DNA of 57,913 nucleotides. It comes from Anaeromyxobacter oryzisoli. GTDB taxonomy: Bacteria > Myxococcota > Myxococcia > Myxococcales > Anaeromyxobacteraceae. The stretch spans positions 1-57,913 of the forward strand of contig NZ_JALCZA010000027.1 in the NCBI RefSeq assembly GCF_022690765.1. Direction: 5' to 3'. Under the pieces are notes generated by a model, which did not search any database, was not told the origin of the DNA, and saw nothing but the letters and a program-made list of their open reading frames with translations. Numbering within the stretch: the first letter of the stretch is position 1; the number at the start of each line of letters is the position of its first letter. Shown in pieces: positions 8,009 to 15,134 of the stretch. Position numbers and translations under genes: made by a program.

Positions 8009-8679
8009 GCGAGCTCGATCATCGGCAGGAGGAGCTCCTCGAGGCGGTCTACACGGAGCGGGAGGCGGGCCGCGACGCGCTGGGGGACGTCCTGGTGGCG
8101 GCGAGCCGCGCGCTCACTCCCGCCGCGAGCCCGGCGGATCTCGAGGCGCTGGCGCGTGACGGCCTCGCGACCCTCGAGGACGGGCGCGTCTTCCTCACCG
8201 CGGAAGGGGAGACGCGGGCGCGCGACATCCTGCGCCGGCACCGGCTCGCGGAGCGGCTCTTCCGCGACGTGCTCGACGTCGGCGAGCACGTGATGGAGCA
8301 CCAGGCCTGCGCCCTCGAGCACATCCTCTCGGTCGAGGCGACCGACTCCGTCTGCACGCTCCTCGGGCACCCGCCGACCTGCCCGCACGGCAAGCCCATC
8401 CCGCCCGGCCCGTGCTGCGGGGCCTTCCAGAAGGTCCTCCGTCCGCTCGTGACCGGGCTGCCCGCGTTCCCGCTCGGCACCACCGGACGGATCGTCTTCA
8501 TCGCGCCCAAGTTCCACGACCGCATGGACCGGCTCGCCGCGCTCGGGGTGATCCCGGGCAGCACGATCCGGCTGCACCAGCGCTCGCCCTCGTTCGTCAT
8601 CGAGGTGGGCGAGACCACCATCGCCCTCGATCCCGAGATCGCGGGCGAGATCTTCGTGAAGCCCGTCGAGGCGCGGTAG
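8005..8679 (+). CDS. DtxR/MntR-like regulator fused to a FeoA domain
   Basis: Starting at GTG 8005, the 224-residue protein has an N-terminal winged-helix-like segment (LEALARDGLATLEDGRVFL). A DtxR-type metal-binding segment follows, with RHRLAERLFRDVLDVGEHV and EHQACALEHILS. Next is a Cys-containing stretch (CTLLGHPPTCPHGKPIPPG and PCCGAF), and then a C-terminal FeoA/SH3-like domain (about residues 150-222, LGVIPGSTIRLHQRSPSFV). FeoA normally assists FeoB and the DtxR part senses Fe2+ or Mn2+, so one protein may couple sensing to transport. The N-terminal HTH is less canonical than the rest. It is the last gene of the tightly overlapping feo operon. Confidence 0.88.
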   Translation: MSELDHRQEELLEAVYTEREAGRDALGDVLVAASRALTPAASPADLEALARDGLATLEDGRVFLTAEGETRARDILRRHRLAERLFRDVLDVGEHVMEHQACALEHILSVEATDSVCTLLGHPPTCPHGKPIPPGPCCGAFQKVLRPLVTGLPAFPLGTTGRIVFIAPKFHDRMDRLAALGVIPGSTIRLHQRSPSFVIEVGETTIALDPEIAGEIFVKPVEAR

Positions 8680-8723
8680 CGCCCCGGCGTTCGCAGTGCA
8701 CCAGGGAGCTCGCTCCAGGAGAC

Positions 8724-8763
8724 GGGGCCGCTCGGCCCCAAGATGAGAATGAGAACTAATGTT
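8724..8763 (+). promoter_or_regulatory. Hairpin and Fur-like site over the porin start
   Basis: GGGGCCG at 8724-8730 and CGGCCCC at 8733-8739 can pair four bases before the porin ATG. The following bases GAGAATGAGAACTAATGTT (8745-8763) match the Fur consensus at 12 of 19 positions, a weak match. No clear ribosome binding site precedes the ATG. The hairpin may be a terminator for the feo operon or may limit translation of the porin. Both readings are inference. Confidence 0.4.
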
Positions 8764-10245
8764 AGTGTCTTGATTGCGTCGCTCGCCGTCGTCATCGCCG
8801 CTCCGGCGCTCGCCGCCGTACCCGGCGGCGGTTCCGGCGGCTCTGAAGAGCAGCAGATGGAGACGAAGGACGCGACCGCTGGAAAGGACGCGGCGGCAGG
8901 GAAGGACGCGGCGGCAGGGAAGGACGCGGCGGCGGGGAAGGACGCGGCGGCAGGGAAGGACGCGGCGGCGGGGAAGGACGCGGCGGCAGGGAAGGACGCG
9001 GCGGCAGGGAAGGACGCGACGGCGGGGAAGGACGCGACGGCGGGGAAGGACGAGGCCGCCTCGAAGGAGGAGGTCCGGACGCTCGCCGAGGAGATCCGCC
9101 GCCTCAAGCTGGAGATCGGCCTGCGCGACGTGGAGTACCAGTCGTTCGCCGGGATGGGCCCGGCCGCGTCGAAGGTCTACTTCGCCCCGAAGGGGCTCTC
9201 CATCGGCGGGTACGGCGAGTTCACGTACCGCAACGTCGCGGACCACGCCTCGCTGGACCAGAGCGACCTGCTCCGCGCCGTCCTGTACGCCGGCTACCGC
9301 TTCGACCCGCACATCGTGTTCAACTCCGAGATCGAGTTCGAGCACGCCGGGCGCGAGGTGTCGGTCGAGTTCGCGTACCTCGACTTCCTCTTCACCGACG
9401 CCGTCCGGCTGCGCGTCGGGAACGTCCTCGTCCCCATCGGCTTCATCAACCAGATGCACGAGCCGGCGTTCTTCAACGGGGTGTTCCGGCCCGACGTCGA
9501 GCGCTTCCTCATCCCCACGACCTGGAGCGAGAACGGGGTCGGGATCCACGGGGAGGTCGCGGGGCTGCGCTACAAGGCGTTCCTGCTGAACGGCCTCGAC
9601 GTGTTCCGGGACGCCGGCAGCGAGCCGGTCGAGGCGGCGTCGTGGCTGCGCGAGAGCCGCACCGGCGGCGCCGAGGCGCTGGCCGCCACGCCGGCGGGGA
9701 TCGTGAACCTCGAGTACGCCACCGGGCCGGCGACGGTCGGCGGCGCCGTCTACTACGGGCGGGCGGATCAGCGGCGGATCCCCGGGGTCCGGGCGGACGT
9801 GTTCCTCGGCGAGGTGCACGGCCAGGTCGCCTGGCGCGGCGTCACCGCGCGCGTGCTCGGCGTCGTCGGGACGCTCGGCGACGCCGCGGCGGTGAACGCG
9901 CACCTGGTCAACGGGACCGGCGGCGTCGGTCTCGCCCCGGACGAGGGCCTCGGGTCGCGGGTCCAGGGCGGCTACGCGGAGGTCGCGTACGACGTGCTGT
10001 CGCTCGTCGCGCCCGGCGGCGCGTCGTCCCTCGCGCCGTTCGCGCGGGTGGAGCGCTACGACTTGAACGCGCGCGTGCCCGCCGGCTTCGTGCGGAACGG
10101 CGCGGTCGATCGGACCGTCGTGACGGCGGGGCTCACCTACAAGCCGATCCCGACCGTGGTCGTGAAGGCGGACTGGCAGCGGCGCGATCCGCGCACCGGC
10201 GACGCGACCGACCAGCTGAACCTCGGCGCCGGGTTCGTGTTCTAG
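8743..10245 (+). CDS. Outer-membrane porin with Lys-Asp-Ala repeat region
   Basis: The 500-residue protein has a signal peptide (VSVLIASLAVVIAAPALAA). A low-complexity linker follows, of ten hexapeptides DAAAGK or DATAGK (residues 43-102), and a short predicted coiled coil (EEVRTLAEEIRRLKLEI). The rest alternates hydrophobic and polar residues in beta-strand style and ends in Phe (LNLGAGFVF), the usual signature of an outer-membrane barrel. It resembles porins of the phosphate-selective O/P type. The coiled coil may trimerise the porin or contact peptidoglycan, with the repeat as spacer. It lies between the feo operon and the FMN-binding gene, which starts ten bases downstream. Confidence 0.88.
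   Translation: MRMRTNVSVLIASLAVVIAAPALAAVPGGGSGGSEEQQMETKDATAGKDAAAGKDAAAGKDAAAGKDAAAGKDAAAGKDAAAGKDAAAGKDATAGKDATAGKDEAASKEEVRTLAEEIRRLKLEIGLRDVEYQSFAGMGPAASKVYFAPKGLSIGGYGEFTYRNVADHASLDQSDLLRAVLYAGYRFDPHIVFNSEIEFEHAGREVSVEFAYLDFLFTDAVRLRVGNVLVPIGFINQMHEPAFFNGVFRPDVERFLIPTTWSENGVGIHGEVAGLRYKAFLLNGLDVFRDAGSEPVEAASWLRESRTGGAEALAATPAGIVNLEYATGPATVGGAVYYGRADQRRIPGVRADVFLGEVHGQVAWRGVTARVLGVVGTLGDAAAVNAHLVNGTGGVGLAPDEGLGSRVQGGYAEVAYDVLSLVAPGGASSLAPFARVERYDLNARVPAGFVRNGAVDRTVVTAGLTYKPIPTVVVKADWQRRDPRTGDATDQLNLGAGFVF
8869..9066 (+). repeat. Tandem 18-bp repeat inside the porin gene
   Basis: Ten units of the form GACGCGGCGGCAGGGAAG occur in a row, and an eleventh diverged unit ends at 9066. Variants differ mainly at two positions (GCGGCG or GCGACG, and GCAGGG or GCGGGG). 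Each encodes the hexapeptide DAAAGK or DATAGK. Because the unit is a multiple of three, gain or loss of copies keeps the reading frame and changes only linker length. Confidence 0.97.
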
Positions 10246-10255
10246 GGAGGCGCGG

Positions 10256-10807
10256 ATGTCCCAGGCGGTGCTCATCACCAGGACCGCCGTCGCGGTGGCG
10301 CTCGCCGCCGCGGCGGCGGTCGCCGCCGGCCAGGCGCCGGCGAAGGACGAGGCGGTGGTGCGCTCCCTCTTCCCGGGGACGGGGCGCGTCGAGGCGAAGG
10401 ACGTCATCCTCACCGACGCCATGGTCGCCCACATCGAGCAGCTCGCCCGCGCCCGCGTGAAGGAGCGGCTCGTGACCTTCTACACGGCGAGGAAGGACGC
10501 GGCGGTCCTCGGCTACGCCGTGATCCACAGCCACGTGGTCCGGACGAAGCGCGAGACGTTCGCGATCGCGTTCGAGCCGGACGGGCGGATCCGGAAGATC
10601 ACGGTGCTCTCGTTCCTCGAGCCGGAGGAGTACAAGCCGAGCGAGCGCTGGCTCCGGCAGTTCGACGGCAAGGGGGCGCGGGACCGGCTCGCCGTGGGCG
10701 ACGATCTCGCTCCCATCAGCGGCGCGACGCTGACCGCGCGAGGGATCGCCGAGGAGTCGCGCTGGCTCCTCCAGGCCCTCCGGACGGCGGTGGGGGGCGC
10801 GCGATGA
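10256..10807 (+). CDS. Exported FMN-binding domain protein (RnfG/NqrC-like)
   Basis: The 183-residue protein begins with a hydrophobic signal-like segment (about residues 8-25). The FMN-binding domain follows, with ERWLRQFDGKGARDRL and ISGATLTARGI near residues 135-165. In this family the second Thr of S/D-GAT-x-T is linked to FMN by a phosphoester bond made by ApbE. The gene sits ten bases after the porin, overlaps the next gene by four bases, and apbE lies convergently less than 1 kb away. It should be a periplasmic flavin carrier that passes electrons. Donor and acceptor are not shown by sequence. Confidence 0.9.
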   Translation: MSQAVLITRTAVAVALAAAAAVAAGQAPAKDEAVVRSLFPGTGRVEAKDVILTDAMVAHIEQLARARVKERLVTFYTARKDAAVLGYAVIHSHVVRTKRETFAIAFEPDGRIRKITVLSFLEPEEYKPSERWLRQFDGKGARDRLAVGDDLAPISGATLTARGIAEESRWLLQALRTAVGGAR

Positions 10808-11277
10808 GGGTCTTCGTGCAGCCGACGCCCGGCGCCCTCGCCCGGGCGCGCCCGCCGGTGCGGGTGTTCCTCGCCTTCGCGGCGCTCGCGCTCGCCGGGC
10901 TCGCGGTGCAGCGGGCGGCCAACGGCGGCCTCACGCCATCCGGCGTCGTCGGGTTCTACCTCGCGGGCGGCGAGCCGCTCCCCGCGGCGGCCCTCTGGGA
11001 GGAGGTCCACACCGGGGCGTTCCTCTACGGCTTCGTGCTCTTCATGGTGGGCGCGCTGCTCGCGGCCGGTCCGGCGCCGCGGTGGGCACGGGGACCGCTC
11101 TTCGCGGCGGCCGTCCTGGCGACGCTCGCGGACCTGTTCGCGCCCTTCGCCGTCGTCGCGCTGAGGGGGGCGGGCGCGCTGCGCGTCGCGACCACCGCCG
11201 TGGCGCTCGGCACGGTCGCGACGCTGATCGGGACGGCGTGGGCGAGCCACGGGCGCCCGCGGAGGGGCCGTGGCTGA
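10804..11277 (+). CDS. Small four-helix membrane protein, first of a related pair
   Basis: The 157-residue protein overlaps the FMN-binding gene by ATGA. Predicted membrane segments lie near residues 22-38, 68-88, 96-115 and 122-145. The stretch VGFYLAGGEPLPAAALWEEV, followed by a His, aligns with EFYVGSEARFAAPKTLAGIL of the next gene product. The two therefore appear to be diverged copies of one small membrane protein. A single His at the start of the second helix could be a cofactor ligand. Its place in the operon suggests the membrane side of an electron-transfer chain that feeds the flavin protein. The family is not named here. Confidence 0.8.
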   Translation: MRVFVQPTPGALARARPPVRVFLAFAALALAGLAVQRAANGGLTPSGVVGFYLAGGEPLPAAALWEEVHTGAFLYGFVLFMVGALLAAGPAPRWARGPLFAAAVLATLADLFAPFAVVALRGAGALRVATTAVALGTVATLIGTAWASHGRPRRGRG

Positions 11278-11839
11278 CCCGCGCCTCGCGCCGTACCGGG
11301 GGGCCACGCTCGCCTTCGCGGTGTTCCTCGCCGTCTCGGCGGCGAGCGGCGCCATCCTGTTCTTCCTGAAGCTCGGCGTCCGGGCCCGGGCGGTCGCCGA
11401 GTTCTACGTGGGCTCCGAGGCGCGGTTCGCGGCTCCGAAGACGCTCGCCGGGATCCTCGAGGTCGCCCTGCCGCACCTGATCGCGCTCCCCCTCGTCCTC
11501 TTCGCGGCGAGCCACGTGGTGGGGTTCGCGCGCGCGGTGGGACGCCGCGCGTACGAGGCGCTCGTCGCGCTGTCGTTCGGCAGCGCCCTCGCCGGCATCG
11601 CCGCCGGCTTCGGGATCCGCTTCCTGTCGCCGCGGCTCGCCTGGGCGAAGCTCGGCGCGTTCGTGGGGCTCGAGCTGGCGCTCGTGGGGTGGGCGGCGCT
11701 GCTCGTCGTGGTGTGCTGGCCCCGGCGTGCGCTCCGGACGCGGGGAGCGGCGGTCCGACGCGTGGCCACTACGGGGGCGAGCCCGCGTCGAGCTCCTCGG
11801 GAGCGGTCCGCAGCCGGGGGCGAAGCTCCTCGGACGTGA
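11270..11839 (+). CDS. Small four-helix membrane protein, second of a related pair
   Basis: This frame starts at GTG 11270, overlapping the previous gene by eight bases, and encodes 189 residues. Four hydrophobic segments lie near residues 12-34, 62-88, 95-115 and 122-145. PHLIALPLVLFAASHVV places two His 14 residues apart on one helix, the spacing expected for haem or another metal site across a membrane. The Arg-rich last 40 residues are unlike the rest. The 3' end overlaps the convergent apbE gene by 71 bases, so the tail may be constrained by apbE. Cytochrome b-like function is a guess from the His pattern. Confidence 0.8.
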   Translation: MADPRLAPYRGATLAFAVFLAVSAASGAILFFLKLGVRARAVAEFYVGSEARFAAPKTLAGILEVALPHLIALPLVLFAASHVVGFARAVGRRAYEALVALSFGSALAGIAAGFGIRFLSPRLAWAKLGAFVGLELALVGWAALLVVVCWPRRALRTRGAAVRRVATTGASPRRAPRERSAAGGEAPRT

Positions 11840-12800
11840 GCACCGCGCCGGCGTCCGTCACCACGATCGCGAGCGCGCCCCAGGCCTCGGCCCGCGCGAT
11901 CCCGGCCGCGCCGCCCTCGATGAACACCGCCTTGCCGAGGACCTCGGCGTCCGCGGCGGTGCGGGCGAGGATCGTCGCCGCCCGGCTCGCGCCCGCCGGC
12001 CGGCAGGTGCGCGGGTCGATCACGTGGTGATAGCGGCGACCGCCCGACTCGAACGCGTGCTCGTAGTCGCCCGTCGTCGAGAAGGCACGATCCGACACGT
12101 CGAGCGCGGCCATGGCCTCGAGCGCTCCGCCGCGAGGATCGCGGAGCGCGACGTGCCATGGCTCGGCGCCGCGCCGGCCGGCCGCGTAGAGATCGCCGCC
12201 CGCCTGGATCAGGAAGTCCTGGAGCCCGAGCGACCGGAGGACGCGCGCGGCGGCGTCCACTGCCCATCCCTTCGCGAGCCCGCCCAGGCCGACGCGCATC
12301 CCGGCGCGGGCCAGACGGCCGTCGCAGCCGCCGCCGGCGCGCGGGCGCAGCGCGAGACCGCGATGGCCGACGAGGGGGCAGCGCGCCCGGAGCACGTCTT
12401 CGGCCGGCGGCGTCGGCGCGGTGCCGTCGAAGCGCCAGAGCTCGGAGAGCGCCGCCCAGGTCGGGTCGAAGAGGCCCCCGGTCCGCTCCGCGGCGGCCTT
12501 GGCGAAGGTGAGCACCTCGCAGAGATCGGCGGGCAGCGGCACCCAGCCGCGCCCGGCGCGCGCGTTGAGGTCCGACAGGGGCGAGTCCGGGCGCCACTCG
12601 TTCATGGAGAAGTCCACCCGGTCGAAGACCGCGAACGCGGCCTCGATCCCCGCCCGGGCGCGCGAGGGATCGTTCGTCGCGATGGTGACCGTCGCGAGCG
12701 ATCCCATCGCGGGGCGGGTCTCGGACACGAGCGCGACGGGGGTGGCGGAAATGGCGAGGGCGGCGACGAGGGGAATCACGCTCGCAGGCTTAACGTGCAA
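11769..12800 (-). CDS. apbE: FAD:protein FMN transferase ApbE
   Basis: The frame is open from TTG 12890. A TTG at 12800 places the signal-like segment (VIPLVAALAISATPVALVS) at the N-terminus and is preferred. The body has the ApbE hallmarks: SMNEWRPDSPLSDLN, LGGLAKGWAVDAAARVL, IQAGGDLYAAG, STTGDYEHAF, HHVIDPRTCRPA and DAEVLGKAVFIEG. ApbE transfers FMN from FAD to a Thr in periplasmic targets, and the neighbouring SGATLT protein is the obvious substrate. The enzyme is encoded on the opposite strand and overlaps the 3' end of the operon it would serve. The exact start is uncertain. Confidence 0.93.
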   Translation of the reverse strand: MHVKPASVIPLVAALAISATPVALVSETRPAMGSLATVTIATNDPSRARAGIEAAFAVFDRVDFSMNEWRPDSPLSDLNARAGRGWVPLPADLCEVLTFAKAAAERTGGLFDPTWAALSELWRFDGTAPTPPAEDVLRARCPLVGHRGLALRPRAGGGCDGRLARAGMRVGLGGLAKGWAVDAAARVLRSLGLQDFLIQAGGDLYAAGRRGAEPWHVALRDPRGGALEAMAALDVSDRAFSTTGDYEHAFESGGRRYHHVIDPRTCRPAGASRAATILARTAADAEVLGKAVFIEGGAAGIARAEAWGALAIVVTDAGAVLTSEELRPRLRTAPEELDAGSPP

Positions 12801-12913
12801 GTTGCCGATTTCACGCCATCCGCCGACCCGCCGGCACGCCGCTGCGGCAGGTTGACGCGGCTCGGTCGAGACATTACATCCCGTCTGCAAGCGATGAACG
12901 GAGATTCACCAAC

Positions 12914-13519
12914 ATGAAGGCCGCCTCAACGCCCGTGACCCGGCTCAGGGATCGCTTCCGGGAGGAGACCGCGCAGGCGATCCTCGCCGCGGCCGAGCAG
13001 GTGTTCGCGGAGGACGGCCTCCACGCTCGGATGGAGCGGATCGCCTCCACCGCGGGCGTGGCGGTCGGCACGCTCTACAACCACTTCCGGGACCGGGAGT
13101 CGCTCCTCGCGGCGCTCTCGGCGTCGCGCCGCCAGGCGCTCCTCGAGCGGCTCGACGCCGCCCTCCGGGCCGCCGACGGGCGCCCGTTCGGCGAGCAGCT
13201 CCGAGCGTTCCTCGACGCGTTCGTGGAGCACGCCCGGATCCACGGCCGGTTCCTGTCGGCGCTGGTGCAGGTGGGGGAGGGTCCCGCTCGCGCCCGCGCG
13301 CCGGCGACGCTGCTCGACGAGATGGTCGGGCGCGCCGAGCGCCTGGTCGAGCGGGGCGTCGCGGCCGGCGCGCTGCGCGGCGGCGATTCGCTCGCCTTCG
13401 CGGGCGCGCTCGTCGGCATGGTGCGGACGGCCGTGGTGCTCGCGCTCGAGGGGCGCTGCCCGTTCGACGGCATCGCCGCGTCCGTGTCCGACCTGTTCCT
13501 GCGCGGGGTGCACGCGTGA
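12914..13519 (+). CDS. TetR family regulator
   Basis: The 201-residue protein has the TetR N-terminal helix-turn-helix: ETAQAILAAAEQVFAEDGL, then MERIASTAGVAVGTLYNHF and the following helix (residues 18-65). A helical ligand domain completes it. An ACGGAG lies about ten bases before the ATG. It overlaps the MFS gene by four bases and probably represses its own efflux operon in response to a toxic compound. The gene diverges from apbE, so an operator in the gap could affect both. The ligand cannot be read from sequence. Confidence 0.93.
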   Translation: MKAASTPVTRLRDRFREETAQAILAAAEQVFAEDGLHARMERIASTAGVAVGTLYNHFRDRESLLAALSASRRQALLERLDAALRAADGRPFGEQLRAFLDAFVEHARIHGRFLSALVQVGEGPARARAPATLLDEMVGRAERLVERGVAAGALRGGDSLAFAGALVGMVRTAVVLALEGRCPFDGIAASVSDLFLRGVHA

Positions 13520-15132
13520 GCGCCGCCGCGACCGGCGTCCTCGCCGCGGCGCCCGCGCGCGTCGCGCCGAACAAGTGGCTCGTCACCGTGTCCGTGACGT
13601 TCGGGACGCTGATGGGGGCGATCGACTCGTCCATCGTCAACGTGGCGCTCCCGCAGATCCGGGGCGCGGTCGGCGCGACGGTCCAGGAGATCACCTGGAT
13701 CAGCACCGGCTTCGCCATCGCCACCGTGATCGTGATGCCCCTCACCGCGTTCCTGGGGAGGCTCTTCGGCCAGAAGCGCGTCTACCTGCTCAGCCTCGCG
13801 ATCTTCATCGGCGGCTCGGCGCTCTGCGGGGTCGCGTCGACCCTCCCGCAGCTCGTCGCGTTCCGGGCGCTCCAGGGCTTCGGCGCGGGGGCGCTCCAGC
13901 CGACGGAGCAGGCGATCCTGCGCCAGACCTTCCCGCCGAAGGAGCAGGGGATGGCGATGGCCCTGTTCGGGATGGCGGTGATGGTCGGCCCCGCCATCGG
14001 CCCGACGCTCGGCGGCTACATCGTCGACAACTATCACTGGTCGTGGATCTTCTTCATCAACCTGCCGGTGGGCGTCCTCGGGCTCTTCATGGTCTGGCGC
14101 TTCGTGCACGAGCCGGAGGACATCCGCGCCGCGAACCAGGCCGCCGCGAAGGCGCTGCGCGGCAACCTGGACTGGCTCGGCATCGCCCTGCTCGCCGTCG
14201 GCCTCGCGGCGCTCCAGTTCTTCCTCGAGGAGGGGCAGCAGGACGACTGGTTCGACTCGAGGCTCATCACCGCCTGCGCCCTCCTCTCGGCCGCGGCGCT
14301 CGGCCTGTTCGTGTGGCGCGAGCTGACGGCGAGGGTGCCGGCCGTGAACCTGCGGCTCTTCCGGGATCCCGTCTTCACCTCCGGCACCCTGATCGGCGCG
14401 ATCATGTTCGCCATCCTGCTCGCGAGCATGTTCCTGCTCCCGCTCTTCATGCAGGAGCTGCTCGGCTTCACCGCGACGCAGTCGGGGCTCGCCCTGATGC
14501 CGCGCGTGCTGGTGATGATGCTCGTCACCCCGCTGGTCGGCCGGCTCTACGGGAGGGTCTCGGCGCGGCTCCTCGTCGCCGTCGGCGTCGTCCTCGTGGC
14601 CTACGGCGCCTTCGACGTCTCCCACGTGACGCTCGCGTCCTCCTCCTCCGGCATCGTCCACGCGATCGTGCTCCAGGGGGTCGGCTTCAGCTTCCTCTTC
14701 GTGCCGCTCACGACCGCCGCGCTCGCGAACGTGCCGCGCGCGCACCTCGCCGACGCGACGGGGCTCAACTCGCTGCTCCGCCAGGTCGGCGCGTCGATCG
14801 GCCTCGCGGTGTTCGCGACGCTGCTCTCGCGGTACGGCGCCCACGCGCGCGCCGCCGTCGTGGCGCACGTGTCGCTCGATCGGCCCGCGGTCCAGGAGCG
14901 GCTCGCCGCCCTGGCCGGGGGCTTCGCGCAGCGCGGGCTCGACCCGGTGTCGGCCCGCGCGGCCGCCCTGCGCGCGCTGGACGGGATCGTGACCCGCCAG
15001 TCCACGGTCCTCGCCTTCGAGCAGGTGCTCCTGCTCACCGGCGTCTGCTTCCTCTGCGTCCTCCCGCTGCTGCTCTTCCTGAGAGTGAACCGTGGATCGG
15101 GAGAGCGGATCCACGTCGAGCCGGAGTCGTGA
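13516..15132 (+). CDS. DHA2-type MFS drug efflux permease (EmrB/QacA-like)
   Basis: Starting at GTG 13516, the protein has 538 residues and about 14 hydrophobic segments, the DHA2 topology. Family motifs include FGTLMGAIDSSIVNVALPQI in helix 1, FGQKRVYLL after helix 2, ALQGFGAGALQPTEQAILR, and VGPAIGPTLGGYIVD in helix 5 (motif C of antiporters). It should export hydrophobic toxic compounds in exchange for protons. The downstream HlyD-like gene supplies the periplasmic adaptor. An outer-membrane TolC-type partner is not encoded here. Confidence 0.94.
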   Translation: MSAAATGVLAAAPARVAPNKWLVTVSVTFGTLMGAIDSSIVNVALPQIRGAVGATVQEITWISTGFAIATVIVMPLTAFLGRLFGQKRVYLLSLAIFIGGSALCGVASTLPQLVAFRALQGFGAGALQPTEQAILRQTFPPKEQGMAMALFGMAVMVGPAIGPTLGGYIVDNYHWSWIFFINLPVGVLGLFMVWRFVHEPEDIRAANQAAAKALRGNLDWLGIALLAVGLAALQFFLEEGQQDDWFDSRLITACALLSAAALGLFVWRELTARVPAVNLRLFRDPVFTSGTLIGAIMFAILLASMFLLPLFMQELLGFTATQSGLALMPRVLVMMLVTPLVGRLYGRVSARLLVAVGVVLVAYGAFDVSHVTLASSSSGIVHAIVLQGVGFSFLFVPLTTAALANVPRAHLADATGLNSLLRQVGASIGLAVFATLLSRYGAHARAAVVAHVSLDRPAVQERLAALAGGFAQRGLDPVSARAAALRALDGIVTRQSTVLAFEQVLLLTGVCFLCVLPLLLFLRVNRGSGERIHVEPES

Positions 15133-15134
15133 AC

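Noticed and set aside
8869-9066. CRISPR array from regular repeats
   Set aside because: Units are contiguous 18-mers with no spacers and encode protein. No cas gene is present.
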